A DNA stretch of 18,661 nt, taken from positions 1-18,661 of the forward strand of contig CABSGW010000019.1 in NCBI GenBank assembly GCA_902477365.1, given 5' to 3'. The notes beneath the pieces are model-generated. The model did not search any database and was not told the origin of the DNA. It saw only the letters and a program-made list of their open reading frames with translations. Position numbers and translations under genes: made by a program. Below, piece by piece: positions 1 through 7,472 of this stretch (position 1 is its first letter; each line of letters opens with the position of its first letter). Source of the stretch: an uncultured Prevotellaceae bacterium (lineage in GTDB: Bacteria > Bacteroidota > Bacteroidia > Bacteroidales > Bacteroidaceae).

Positions 1-51
1 ATTTACTTTTTCGGGTATGCACCACTATTTTTCTCAAAAAAACAGCACACC

Positions 52-975
52 ATGAAAGTTTTAGTTGCAACCGAAAAACCGTTTGCCCCCATAGCTATAG
101 AGGGTATAAAAAAGGGTTTTAATACAGAAAAAGATATAGAGCTTGTATTACTTGAAAAATACACAAGCAAAGCAGAACTGCTAAACGCTGTGGGAGACGC
201 TACGGCACTCATTGTACGCAGCGACAAGATAGACAAGGAGGTTTTGGAAGCTGCTCCCCTATTGCGATTAGTAGTTCGCGCCGGTGCAGGTTATGACAAT
301 ATAGACCTGGAAACAGCTACACAACAGAACGTAGTAGTAATGAACACACCGGGACAAAACGCGAATGCTGTTGCCGAACTGGTTTTTGGTCTATTGGTCT
401 ATGCAGTACGCGGTTTCTATAATGGAAAATCAGGAACAGAATTGAAAGATAAGAAGCTCGGTATTTTAGCTTATGGTAACGTTGGAAAAAATGTAGCCCG
501 CATTGCAAAGGGATTTGGAATGGACGTATATGCTTTTGACGCCTTCTGTCCTTCTGACATCATTGCCCAAAGTGGTGTAACGCCGGTCTCAAGCAGTGAA
601 GAACTATTCGCAACATGCGATGTTGTAAGTTTACATATTCCTGCTACTGCCGAAACAAAACAAAGTATCAATTATCAACTGGTGAACAAAATGAAACCGG
701 GAGCCGTACTTGTGAATACCGCTCGTAAAGAAATTATCAACGAAGCTGAATTACTACAATTAATGAACGAACGGACCGACCTGAAATTTGTAACAGACAT
801 TATGCCTGACAAACATGCTGAGTTCTTGGCACAGTGTGCCGACCGTTATTTCTCTACCCCTAAAAAAATGGGAGCGCAAACGGCAGAAGCTAACGTCAAC
901 GCCGGAATTGCAGCAGCAGAACAAATACTTGCATTTATTCGTGAAGGATGTACTAAATTTCAGGTTAACAAATAA
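52..975 (+). CDS. serA: D-3-phosphoglycerate dehydrogenase-like (short, ACT-less type)
   Basis: NAD-dependent D-2-hydroxyacid dehydrogenase family, predicted to oxidise 3-phosphoglycerate to 3-phosphohydroxypyruvate, the first step of serine synthesis, in the cytoplasm. At 307 residues it holds only the substrate and nucleotide domains; the C-terminal regulatory ACT domain of E. coli SerA is absent. Visible motifs are the substrate loop RAGAGYDNID (76-85), a Rossmann turn AYGNVG (140-145, first Gly replaced by Ala) and the NTAR segment with catalytic Arg225. Where the family usually has His in TPH the sequence reads TPKK (Lys271), and the usual DVFExEP Glu region reads DIMPDKH. The reading frame stays open to the window edge, but the ATG at 52 gives the normal N-terminus. 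The next gene starts 15 bases after the stop, suggesting an operon. The partner serC is not in the window. The family is certain; the exact substrate is inferred from context. Confidence 0.85.
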   Translation: MKVLVATEKPFAPIAIEGIKKGFNTEKDIELVLLEKYTSKAELLNAVGDATALIVRSDKIDKEVLEAAPLLRLVVRAGAGYDNIDLETATQQNVVVMNTPGQNANAVAELVFGLLVYAVRGFYNGKSGTELKDKKLGILAYGNVGKNVARIAKGFGMDVYAFDAFCPSDIIAQSGVTPVSSSEELFATCDVVSLHIPATAETKQSINYQLVNKMKPGAVLVNTARKEIINEAELLQLMNERTDLKFVTDIMPDKHAEFLAQCADRYFSTPKKMGAQTAEANVNAGIAAAEQILAFIREGCTKFQVNK

Positions 976-990
976 GAAAACAATCACCAA

Positions 991-2238
991 ATGGTAACGA
1001 TAAAACCCTTTAAAGGCATTCGCCCTCCCCAAAACATGGTGGAACTGGTTGAAAGCCGTCCCTACGATGTATTAAACTCGGAAGAAGCAAGAATAGAGGC
1101 CGGAGATAATGAAAAATCGCTCTACCATATCATTAAGCCGGAAATAAACTTCCCACCCGGAATCAGTGAATACGATCCGCGTGTATATGAAAGTGCAGCC
1201 GAACAATTCCAACTTTTTCAAGAAAAAGGCTGGTTGGTACAGGACGACCAAGACAATTATTATCTATATGCCCAAACAATGGGTACAAAGACACAATTTG
1301 GTTTGGTTGTATGTGCCTATGTTCCGGATTATATAAACGGAGTAATCAAAAAACACGAGTTGACCCGCCGGGACAAAGAAGAAGACCGTATGAAGCATGT
1401 ACGCGTAAACAACGCGAATATAGAACCTGTATTCTTTGCATATCCGGACAATGCCACACTCAACACATTGATAACCCATTATGCTGCAACAACTCCGGAA
1501 TATGACTTCATTGCTCCGATAGACGGATTCAGACATCAGTTCTGGGTAATTTCAGATACAACCGATCAACAAATTATCACCAAAGAATTTGCATCCATGG
1601 ATGCATTGTACATTGCAGACGGGCATCATCGGTCAGCCGCTGCAGCATTGGTAGGGGCGGAAAAGGCGCAGCAAAACCCGCACAATAAGGGAACGGAAGA
1701 GTATAACTACTTTATGGCTGTTTGTTTCCCGTCAAGCCAATTGACTATACTGGACTATAACCGCGTAGTAAAAGACTTAAACGGACTCACAACAGAAGAA
1801 TTTTTAAATGCTATTGCAAAGAATTTCATCGTAGAGAAAAAAGGTGCAGAAAACTACAAGCCCCAACAGATTCATGAATTTTCACTCTACATTGATGGAT
1901 ACTGGTACAGCCTCACTGCCAAAGAAAACACGTATGACGCAAATGATCCGATTGGCGTACTAGACGTAGACATTTCTTCTCGACTTATTTTAGACGATAT
2001 ACTAGGTATCAAAGATTTACGTTCTGACACACGAATTGACTTTGTTGGCGGATTACGCGGACTAGACGAATTAAAACAACGCGTAGATTCGGGAGAAATG
2101 AAAATGGCTTTAGTTCTATACCCTGTTAGCATGCAACAAATCATGAACATAGCGGACAGTGGTAAAATAATGCCCCCCAAAGCAACCTGGTTTGAACCGA
2201 AATTGCGCAGTGGACTTGTTATTCACAAACTAAGTTAG
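991..2238 (+). CDS. DUF1015 family protein, serA-linked
   Basis: 415-residue cytoplasmic protein of the DUF1015 family, recognised from the opening segment KPFKGIRPP with the following YDV, and from the central motif ADGHHRSAAA (residues 209-218), the family signature. There is no signal peptide or membrane segment. It follows serA by 15 bases and precedes a strong terminator, so the two are very probably co-transcribed, and a role in serine metabolism is the natural inference. The DGHHR motif resembles the active-site motif of ParB/sulfiredoxin-fold free serine kinases, which raises the possibility of a phosphotransfer or phosphatase role; this is inference from a short motif. No biochemical function is asserted. 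Family assignment is confident. Confidence 0.85.
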   Translation: MVTIKPFKGIRPPQNMVELVESRPYDVLNSEEARIEAGDNEKSLYHIIKPEINFPPGISEYDPRVYESAAEQFQLFQEKGWLVQDDQDNYYLYAQTMGTKTQFGLVVCAYVPDYINGVIKKHELTRRDKEEDRMKHVRVNNANIEPVFFAYPDNATLNTLITHYAATTPEYDFIAPIDGFRHQFWVISDTTDQQIITKEFASMDALYIADGHHRSAAAALVGAEKAQQNPHNKGTEEYNYFMAVCFPSSQLTILDYNRVVKDLNGLTTEEFLNAIAKNFIVEKKGAENYKPQQIHEFSLYIDGYWYSLTAKENTYDANDPIGVLDVDISSRLILDDILGIKDLRSDTRIDFVGGLRGLDELKQRVDSGEMKMALVLYPVSMQQIMNIADSGKIMPPKATWFEPKLRSGLVIHKLS

Positions 2239-2265
2239 TAAACAAGCCCACACCCTCTTACTTAT

Positions 2266-2304
2266 AAAAACGGAGTAATATGTAACATATATTGCTCCGT
2301 TTTT
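2266..2304 (+). terminator. Intrinsic terminator after the serA-DUF1015 pair
   Basis: Arms 2266-2283 and 2285-2304 pair over about 17 bases around AAAAACGGAG / CTCCGTTTTT, with one G-T wobble and a small internal difference, ending in five T. It separates the serine operon from the aminotransferase promoter about 55 bases later. Confidence 0.8.
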
Positions 2305-2359
2305 CGACTCTATGCTTATCTTTTCAAGTAAAAAGAATTTAGGTTTCAACAAAAATCGG

Positions 2360-2367
2360 TATCTTTG
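2360..2367 (+). promoter_or_regulatory. Bacteroidales -7 box upstream of the aminotransferase
   Basis: TATCTTTG matches TAnnTTTG. A weak -33 element (TTTA at 2338-2341) lies 18 bases upstream. Predicted transcription start is near 2371, leaving a leader of about 24 bases. The box overlaps the TTG at 2365, which argues against that upstream start and for the ATG at 2395. Confidence 0.65.
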
Positions 2368-2394
2368 CGCTATTACATTTGTAATAAAGACGAC

Positions 2395-3594
2395 ATGCCA
2401 AAAATATCTCAACGGGGAACAGATATGCCTGAATCTCCGATTCGCAAATTAGCACCACTTGCAGCAAAAGCAAAAAGCAAGGGTATTCATGTATATCACC
2501 TTAACATTGGTCAACCTGATCTTCCAACTCCGCAGGAGGCACTGGATGCTATCCGTCAGATAGACCGTACGGTACTTGAATACAGTCCTAGTCAGGGATT
2601 TTTAAGTTACCGCACTAAGTTGGTTGACTATTATGCCAAATACAACATTATGCTTACTCCTGATGATATTATCATTACAAGCGGAGGATCAGAAGCTGTA
2701 TTATTCTCATTCATGGCATGTCTGAATCCCGGCGATGAAATTATCGTTCCGGAACCGGCTTACGCCAATTACATGGCTTTTGCCATATCAGCTGGTGCCG
2801 TGATACGTACCATTACAACAACTATTGAAGAAGGCTTTTCATTGCCTAAAGTTGAAAAATTTGAAGAACTGATAAACGAGCGCACCAGAGCAATATTAAT
2901 TTGTAATCCGAATAATCCAACAGGTTATTTATATACGCGCCGTGAAATGAACCAAATTCGGGATCTCGTTAAAAAATATGATCTATATCTCTTTTCTGAC
3001 GAAGTTTATCGCGAATTCATTTATACAGGATCACCTTATATTTCTGCATGCCATTTAGAAGGCATTCAAAACAATGTAGTGCTGATTGACTCGGTTTCAA
3101 AACGGTACAGTGAATGTGGTATTAGAGTTGGCGCTTTAATTACCAAAAACAAAGAGGTTAAACAAGCTGTAATGAAATTTTGTCAAGCACGCCTCAGCCC
3201 ACCACTCATAGGACAGATCGCAGCAGAAGCCTCACTGGAAGCAAGTACAGAATACAGCTTGGAAATATATGACGAATACGTAGAACGACGTAAATGCCTA
3301 ATTGACGGATTAAACCGTATTCCCGGTGTGTACTCTCCTATACCTATGGGTGCTTTCTATACAGTTGCAAAGCTGCCGGTTGATGATGCCGAGAAATTCT
3401 GTGCATGGTGTCTGTCTGATTTTAACTACGAAGGTGAAACGGTCATGATGGCTCCTGCTGCAGGTTTCTACACAACTCCGGGAGCCGGAATAAACCAAGT
3501 CCGTATTGCTTACGTACTTAAAAAAGAAGATTTGGAAAAAGCCTTATACGTATTACGTAAAGCTCTTGAAGCATATCCGGGAAGAATAGAGTAA
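2395..3594 (+). CDS. Pyridoxal-phosphate aminotransferase, class I/II
   Basis: Fold-type I aminotransferase of 399 residues, aspartate-aminotransferase-like, cytoplasmic; it transfers an amino group between an amino acid and a 2-oxo acid using pyridoxal phosphate. Visible features are NIGQPDLPTP near the N-terminus, the loop SGGSEA, the NPNNPTG motif with Asn171, the SDEVYREF strand with the PLP-ring Asp, and SVSKRYSECGIRVG with Schiff-base Lys236. Length is normal for the family. The frame extends to a TTG at 2365, but that lies in the predicted -7 promoter box, so the ATG at 2395 is chosen. Its stop overlaps the start of the LolE-type permease by one base (TAATG), implying translational coupling. 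The amino donor cannot be told from sequence; aspartate is the default guess. Confidence 0.88.
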   Translation: MPKISQRGTDMPESPIRKLAPLAAKAKSKGIHVYHLNIGQPDLPTPQEALDAIRQIDRTVLEYSPSQGFLSYRTKLVDYYAKYNIMLTPDDIIITSGGSEAVLFSFMACLNPGDEIIVPEPAYANYMAFAISAGAVIRTITTTIEEGFSLPKVEKFEELINERTRAILICNPNNPTGYLYTRREMNQIRDLVKKYDLYLFSDEVYREFIYTGSPYISACHLEGIQNNVVLIDSVSKRYSECGIRVGALITKNKEVKQAVMKFCQARLSPPLIGQIAAEASLEASTEYSLEIYDEYVERRKCLIDGLNRIPGVYSPIPMGAFYTVAKLPVDDAEKFCAWCLSDFNYEGETVMMAPAAGFYTTPGAGINQVRIAYVLKKEDLEKALYVLRKALEAYPGRIE

Positions 3595-4835
3595 TGAATT
3601 TTTCTTTTTTCTTTGCCAAAAAGCTATACAGTTATAAAGGAGATAAAAAGCAAGTATCTCTGCCGGCAATGCGTATAGCAACAATGGGAGTGGCTGTTGG
3701 TCTAGCGGTCATGATTATAGCTGTCTCTGTTGTATTGGGTTTTAAACAGGAAATCCGTTCTAAAGTATTGGGAATGGGAGCTCATATAGAAGTACTCAAT
3801 ATAAACGCATTAAGTACTCCAGAAAGCCATTCGGTTGTTATCGACTCCGCTCTTCTAAGCACTCTCTATTCTATTTCCAATATCAGTCATATACAACGCT
3901 TCTCTTATAAAACAGGAATGCTAAAAACTGATTCGGCCTTTCTGGGAATGATGCTAAAAGGGGTTGAACAGAATTATGACACAACGTTTCTCCATAATCA
4001 TCTAGTAGCCGGAAGCATCCCTATTTTAAATCAAAAATCGTCTAATCAGATACTCATTAGCCAAATGATGGCAGACGATTTAAATCTTAAAGTTGGTGAT
4101 CGCATTTATGCTTATTTTTTTGAACAAAGCATGAAGATTCGGCGGTTTCATGTGTCAGGTATCTACCGTACCAATATGGCGCAATTTGACAAGAACATAA
4201 TCATCACTGATTTACAGACTGTCAATCAATTAAACAAATGGAAATTAGAAGAATGTAGCGGAGCCGAAATTTACACAAAAAACTATGATGACATTATAGC
4301 AACAGCTACGCAGATAAACAAGCAAATAGGTGCTATCGAAGATAAAAATGGTAATACATATGCCACTTTTACAATTGAAGAGTTATACCCTCAAGTCTTT
4401 GAATGGTTAAAGCTGCTGGACTTAAATGTCTGGGTTATTTTAATCTTAATGATTGCCGTTGCCAGCTTTACGATGGTCAGTGGATTATTAATCCTTATCC
4501 TTGAACGCACTACAACAATTGGAATGCTAAAGGCTATGGGGGCAACCAACACCACGATCAGATCTATCTTTTTACACTATGCAAGTTTCATTATTGGGCG
4601 TGGACTGCTATGGGGAAACATACTTGGAATCGGGTTGGTTTTTATTCAAGGCCAGTGGGGAGTGATGCAACTCAACCCTGAGACATACTACGTAGATGCC
4701 GTCCCCGTATTATTCAATGTGGGTCTTATTATTCTATTGAATGTTTCTACGTTACTATTATCCCTACTTGCACTGATCGTACCCAGTTTTCTTATATCAC
4801 GGATACAACCAGCCAAAGCTATACGTTTTGACTAA
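3594..4835 (+). CDS. LolC/LolE-type ABC transporter permease
   Basis: 413-residue inner-membrane permease of the LolCE/FtsX/MacB class, which works with a LolD-type ATPase to extract lipoproteins from the inner membrane. Layout is typical: a cytoplasmic N-terminus, one membrane helix at about 28-50 ending VVLGFKQEIR, a large periplasmic domain (about 51-275), then three helices at about 279-304, 325-350 and 375-402. The cytoplasmic loop LERTTTIGMLKAMGA is the coupling-helix signature of FtsX domains, and the tail IQPAKAIRFD is the usual family ending. The start codon overlaps the aminotransferase stop. No ATPase gene is nearby, so it must pair with a LolD encoded elsewhere. Only one permease gene is present here; whether it acts as a homodimer or with a second paralogue cannot be seen. 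Confidence 0.88.
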   Translation: MNFSFFFAKKLYSYKGDKKQVSLPAMRIATMGVAVGLAVMIIAVSVVLGFKQEIRSKVLGMGAHIEVLNINALSTPESHSVVIDSALLSTLYSISNISHIQRFSYKTGMLKTDSAFLGMMLKGVEQNYDTTFLHNHLVAGSIPILNQKSSNQILISQMMADDLNLKVGDRIYAYFFEQSMKIRRFHVSGIYRTNMAQFDKNIIITDLQTVNQLNKWKLEECSGAEIYTKNYDDIIATATQINKQIGAIEDKNGNTYATFTIEELYPQVFEWLKLLDLNVWVILILMIAVASFTMVSGLLILILERTTTIGMLKAMGATNTTIRSIFLHYASFIIGRGLLWGNILGIGLVFIQGQWGVMQLNPETYYVDAVPVLFNVGLIILLNVSTLLLSLLALIVPSFLISRIQPAKAIRFD

Positions 4836-4853
4836 AAGAACTTTCCGAAAAAG

Positions 4854-4884
4854 TTTGCCAATTAAAAAATAATCCCTATCTTTG
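4854..4884 (+). promoter_or_regulatory. Consensus Bacteroidales promoter for tRNA-Pro
   Basis: TTTG (4854-4857), 19-base spacer, TATCTTTG (4877-4884). This is the best match in the window to the -33/-7 consensus. The tRNA begins 19 bases after the -7 box. Confidence 0.8.
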
Positions 4885-4902
4885 CACCGCATTTAAACAA
4901 TA

Positions 4903-4977
4903 CGGGGTGTAGCGCAGTCCGGTTAGCGCACCTGCTTTGGGAGCAGGGGGTCGTGGGTTCGAATCCCGCTACCCCGA
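4903..4977 (+). tRNA. tRNA-Pro (anticodon UGG)
   Basis: 75-base cloverleaf. The acceptor stem CGGGGTG pairs with TACCCCG (4970-4976), with discriminator A4977. The anticodon stem CCTGC/GCAGG encloses TTTGGGA with anticodon TGG at 4938-4940. The T arm has GTGGG/CCCGC around TTCGAAT. The CCA end is not encoded. It reads CCN proline codons, mainly CCA and CCG. It has its own promoter and terminator. I saw no integrase gene next to it. Confidence 0.97.
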
Positions 4978-4982
4978 CAATA

Positions 4983-5036
4983 AAAAAAGAAGCTGAATAC
5001 TAATAATCTAAAAGATTGGTATTCAGCTTCTTTTTT
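4983..5036 (+). terminator. Intrinsic terminator after tRNA-Pro
   Basis: A 22-base stem (4983-5004 with 5015-5036) is complementary except for one wobble. It contains GAAGCTGAATAC and its complement and ends in TTTTTT, with a 10-base loop. Confidence 0.9.
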
Positions 5037-5132
5037 ATTTGAACATATAATATCATCAACAAAGCATTGAAGAAACATTTTAAATATTAGTCAAAAATAG
5101 ACAAATCCTTATGCTGTAATTTGATTTATATG

Positions 5133-5140
5133 TATCTTTG
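5133..5140 (+). promoter_or_regulatory. -7 box for rubrerythrin
   Basis: TATCTTTG with only a weak -33 element (TTAT at 5109-5112, 20-base spacer). Predicted transcription start is around 5145, giving a leader of about 24 bases before the ATG at 5168. Confidence 0.6.
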
Positions 5141-5167
5141 CTATATGGATTTCTAACATTTGTAAGT

Positions 5168-5713
5168 ATGAAGGAAAATATTAAAGGAACAAAAACAGAA
5201 CAGAATTTGATGACAGCATTTGCTGGAGAATCACAGGCACGTAACAAATACACTTATTACGCAAGTAAAGCCAAGAAAGAAGGTTATGTACAAATCGCTA
5301 AATTGTTTGAAGAAACAGCAAACAATGAAAAAGAACATGCCAAAATCTGGTTTAAATTGCTACATGGTGGAGAAGTTGCTGACACTTTGACTAATTTAGC
5401 CGATGCAGCAGCTGGTGAAAACTATGAATGGACCGATATGTATGCTACTTTTGCCAAAGAAGCAAAAGAAGAAGGATTTGATCACATTGCCAAACTATTT
5501 GAAATGGTAGCAGCTATCGAAAAGGATCATGAAGAGCGCTATCTCAAGCTATTGCACAACATTAAGGATGGAATCGTATTCTCAAGAGAGGGCGATTGCA
5601 TCTGGCAATGTTCAAATTGCGGTCATGTACACGTTGGTAAAAAATCTCCTGAACTTTGCCCTGTATGTGCACATCCTCAAAGCTATTTTGAAATCAAAGC
5701 TGAAAACTATTAA
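5168..5713 (+). CDS. rbr: Rubrerythrin
   Basis: 181-residue cytoplasmic non-haem iron protein that reduces hydrogen peroxide to water, part of oxidative-stress defence in anaerobes. The N-terminal four-helix ferritin-like domain carries the diiron ligands: Glu21 (AGESQARN), Glu54 and His57 (NEKEHA), Glu84 and Glu87 (GENYEW), Glu118 and His121 (IEKDHE). The C-terminal rubredoxin-like knuckle has Cys148, Cys151, Cys164 and Cys167. All expected metal ligands are present. The frame opens at a TTG at 5138, inside the -7 box, so the ATG at 5168 (KENIKGTKTEQNL) is chosen; it matches the usual family start. It is transcribed alone, with its own promoter upstream and hairpin downstream. Confidence 0.95.
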   Translation: MKENIKGTKTEQNLMTAFAGESQARNKYTYYASKAKKEGYVQIAKLFEETANNEKEHAKIWFKLLHGGEVADTLTNLADAAAGENYEWTDMYATFAKEAKEEGFDHIAKLFEMVAAIEKDHEERYLKLLHNIKDGIVFSREGDCIWQCSNCGHVHVGKKSPELCPVCAHPQSYFEIKAENY

Positions 5714-5740
5714 TTCTATATGTTTTATAGAAACTAACAC

Positions 5741-5779
5741 AAGGCGTCAAGGATTAAACTTCTTGACGTCTTTTATTTT
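5741..5779 (+). terminator. Intrinsic terminator after rubrerythrin
   Basis: AAGGCGTCAAG (5741-5751) pairs with CTTGACGTCTT (5762-5772) with one wobble, followed by a T-rich tract to 5780. Confidence 0.8.
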
Positions 5780-5853
5780 TATTAAGTGCAATATCTAAAA
5801 TATTGGCATGGTAATTGTTAGTTACAAACTATCACACATAAACAGATATAACT

Positions 5854-6534
5854 ATGTATTGGATCATTTTTATTGGGTTTGCACTAATAAGCTATTTGGT
5901 ACAGGCAAACCTTCAGAACAAATTTAAAAAATATGCTCGGATTCCGACGCAAGGTGGAATAACTGGGAAAGAGGTAGCAGAAAAAATGTTACGGGACAAT
6001 GGCATTTACGATGTTCAAGTTACATCCATACCAGGTCATCTCACCGATCATTACAATCCACAAAATAAGACAGTAAACTTAAGCGAAAGCGTATATAATA
6101 GTAATAGTATTGCCGCAGCAGCTGTTGCAGCTCACGAATGCGGACATGCCATCCAGCATGCAAGAGCATACGCTCCTTTGGAATTACGATCGAAACTTGT
6201 TCCTATCGTATCATTTGCTTCTACCTGGGTACAATGGGTCATTTTGGGAGGTATTTTGCTTATCAACACTTTTCCCGGACTACTTTTATTCGGAATCATC
6301 CTCTACTTTGCCATAACTGTTTTCAGTTTCATCACTCTGCCTGTAGAAATTGATGCAAGCAAAAGAGCATGTATTTGGCTGAACGAAGCCCGTATCACAA
6401 CGACTAGTGACCATACAATGGCCGTAGATGCCCTTAAATCTGCAGCTTATACGTATGTTGTGGCTGCAATTGGTTCACTTGCAACATTGGTATACTACGT
6501 AATGATTTATTTAGGAGGAAGCAGAGATGAATAA
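5854..6534 (+). CDS. Membrane zinc metallopeptidase (YugP-like, Zn_peptidase_2)
   Basis: 226-residue integral membrane protein of the YugP-like neutral zinc metallopeptidase family. An N-terminal helix (about 2-18) precedes a domain containing TDHYNPQNKTVNLSESVY and the zinc motif HECGHA, with His94, Glu95 and His98. Further hydrophobic helices at about 115-160 and 195-220 follow. LPVEIDASKRA, about 70 residues after the zinc motif, probably provides the third ligand (Glu), as is usual in this family. Substrates are unknown; a role in membrane protein quality control is only a guess. I see no clear TAnnTTTG box upstream. Its stop lies 3 bases from the stop of the convergent small secreted protein gene. 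Confidence 0.88.
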   Translation: MYWIIFIGFALISYLVQANLQNKFKKYARIPTQGGITGKEVAEKMLRDNGIYDVQVTSIPGHLTDHYNPQNKTVNLSESVYNSNSIAAAAVAAHECGHAIQHARAYAPLELRSKLVPIVSFASTWVQWVILGGILLINTFPGLLLFGIILYFAITVFSFITLPVEIDASKRACIWLNEARITTTSDHTMAVDALKSAAYTYVVAAIGSLATLVYYVMIYLGGSRDE

Positions 6535-6537
6535 TCT

Positions 6538-6948
6538 CTATTTCTGACGGATAAATGTCAGTTTAGAAGGTATCTTATACAATTTACGTTTTACCGCTTT
6601 TTTAATGACAGTAGGTTCTTGTGCTTCATACAAGAGCGTACTGTCATTTTTTAAAGTGAAATGAACTACCTGAGATTCTGAGCCGAAATCATTTGTAAAT
6701 TTTACGACAAATTGTTGGTCAATTACTTTGCTTGATGTAACCATCCAAACACCATATATATCACCATTCATATAGCCATTTGTCATTCCTAAAAACTCCA
6801 TGCCAGGCACAAGAACCGACTCATGTTCCAAATCAAGTTTTAAATGAATCTTATTTTTCCAATCTACGAAATTTCCTTTGAGAGTTGTTTGTGCTTTCAT
6901 GCCAACGCATAAACAAAGAAACAGAAAAAATCCAACAACTCTCATCAT
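6538..6948 (-). CDS. Small predicted secreted protein, unknown function
   Basis: 136 residues. The N-terminus (MMRVVGFFLFLCLCVGMKA, 1-19) is a clear signal peptide with cleavage expected before Gln20, a common ending in Bacteroidota, so the mature part is probably periplasmic. It is about 117 residues, rich in alternating polar and hydrophobic stretches suggesting beta structure, with a basic C-terminal segment (KKAVKRKLYK). I do not recognise a family. It starts 3 bases after the FHA gene's stop and is the last gene of the HU-CCDC81/FHA operon, so it may act with them at the envelope. Two adjacent Met codons (6948 and 6945) make the start uncertain by one residue. Confidence 0.75.
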   Translation of the reverse strand: MMRVVGFFLFLCLCVGMKAQTTLKGNFVDWKNKIHLKLDLEHESVLVPGMEFLGMTNGYMNGDIYGVWMVTSSKVIDQQFVVKFTNDFGSESQVVHFTLKNDSTLLYEAQEPTVIKKAVKRKLYKIPSKLTFIRQK

Positions 6949-6951
6949 CCC

Positions 6952-7461
6952 CTAGTCTTTTTCCAAATTAGTTTGTAGAATAAGAGTAGTAGCACCAATC
7001 GTAATAATTGCACCATCTTCAAGACTCACACGATCTGTATCACGCAACAGTTCATTCATATAGAATGTACCCGTATTACTAGGTGCATCACGTAACAGAA
7101 ACTTTAAGTTTCCCATTCGTGACCGTTTCACATCTATTACACAATGAAAGGTATCTATGCTAGGATCTACGGTTTCAATGGCTGCATTGATGGAATTACC
7201 TTTCACATAACGCCCTATTTTATTCTCACCCTCATACAAAGGAATTTCCTGTCTAAAATGAAAAACATTTTCAACGACAATCAACATTCCCACAGGTTGC
7301 TTCTCTTCACCACTATCTAGCGCTTCAGCAGAACCCTTTATACGAATTTTAAATTGTTTTTTACATGCAGGACATTCAAACACCAAGGTTTGCCCCGGAA
7401 CATATCTCTTATCATCAAAGGTGATATATGAATCACATTTGGGACACCTTATACGCTTCAT
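6952..7461 (-). CDS. Zinc-ribbon plus FHA domain protein
   Basis: 169 residues from the ATG at 7461. An N-terminal zinc ribbon (Cys6, Cys9, Cys30, Cys33; CPKC and CPAC pairs) resembles MJ0042-type ribbons. It is followed by a forkhead-associated domain at about 60-165, with the pThr-binding pattern GR...(D)TFH...PSNTGTFYMN. FHA domains bind phosphothreonine, so this is likely an adaptor reading a Ser/Thr kinase signal in the cytoplasm. A longer frame starts at 7497 and would overlap the upstream gene; the inner start gives an 11-base gap and places the ribbon at the N-terminus, so it is preferred. No kinase or phosphatase gene is in the window. Confidence 0.85.
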   Translation of the reverse strand: MKRIRCPKCDSYITFDDKRYVPGQTLVFECPACKKQFKIRIKGSAEALDSGEEKQPVGMLIVVENVFHFRQEIPLYEGENKIGRYVKGNSINAAIETVDPSIDTFHCVIDVKRSRMGNLKFLLRDAPSNTGTFYMNELLRDTDRVSLEDGAIITIGATTLILQTNLEKD

Positions 7462-7472
7462 CTTCTTATTTA

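Noticed and set aside
1..51. Possible end of an upstream gene overlapping serA
   Set aside because: Another frame stops at 53-55, but its residues do not resemble a SerC C-terminus and 17 codons are too few to judge.
4903..5036. tRNA-Pro as an integration site for a mobile element
   Set aside because: No integrase, no repeated tRNA 3' end, and a normal tRNA terminator follows directly.
5529..5798. 89-codon plus-strand frame overlapping the rubrerythrin 3' end
   Set aside because: It overlaps the rubredoxin knuckle in another frame and runs through the terminator hairpin; no start signal.
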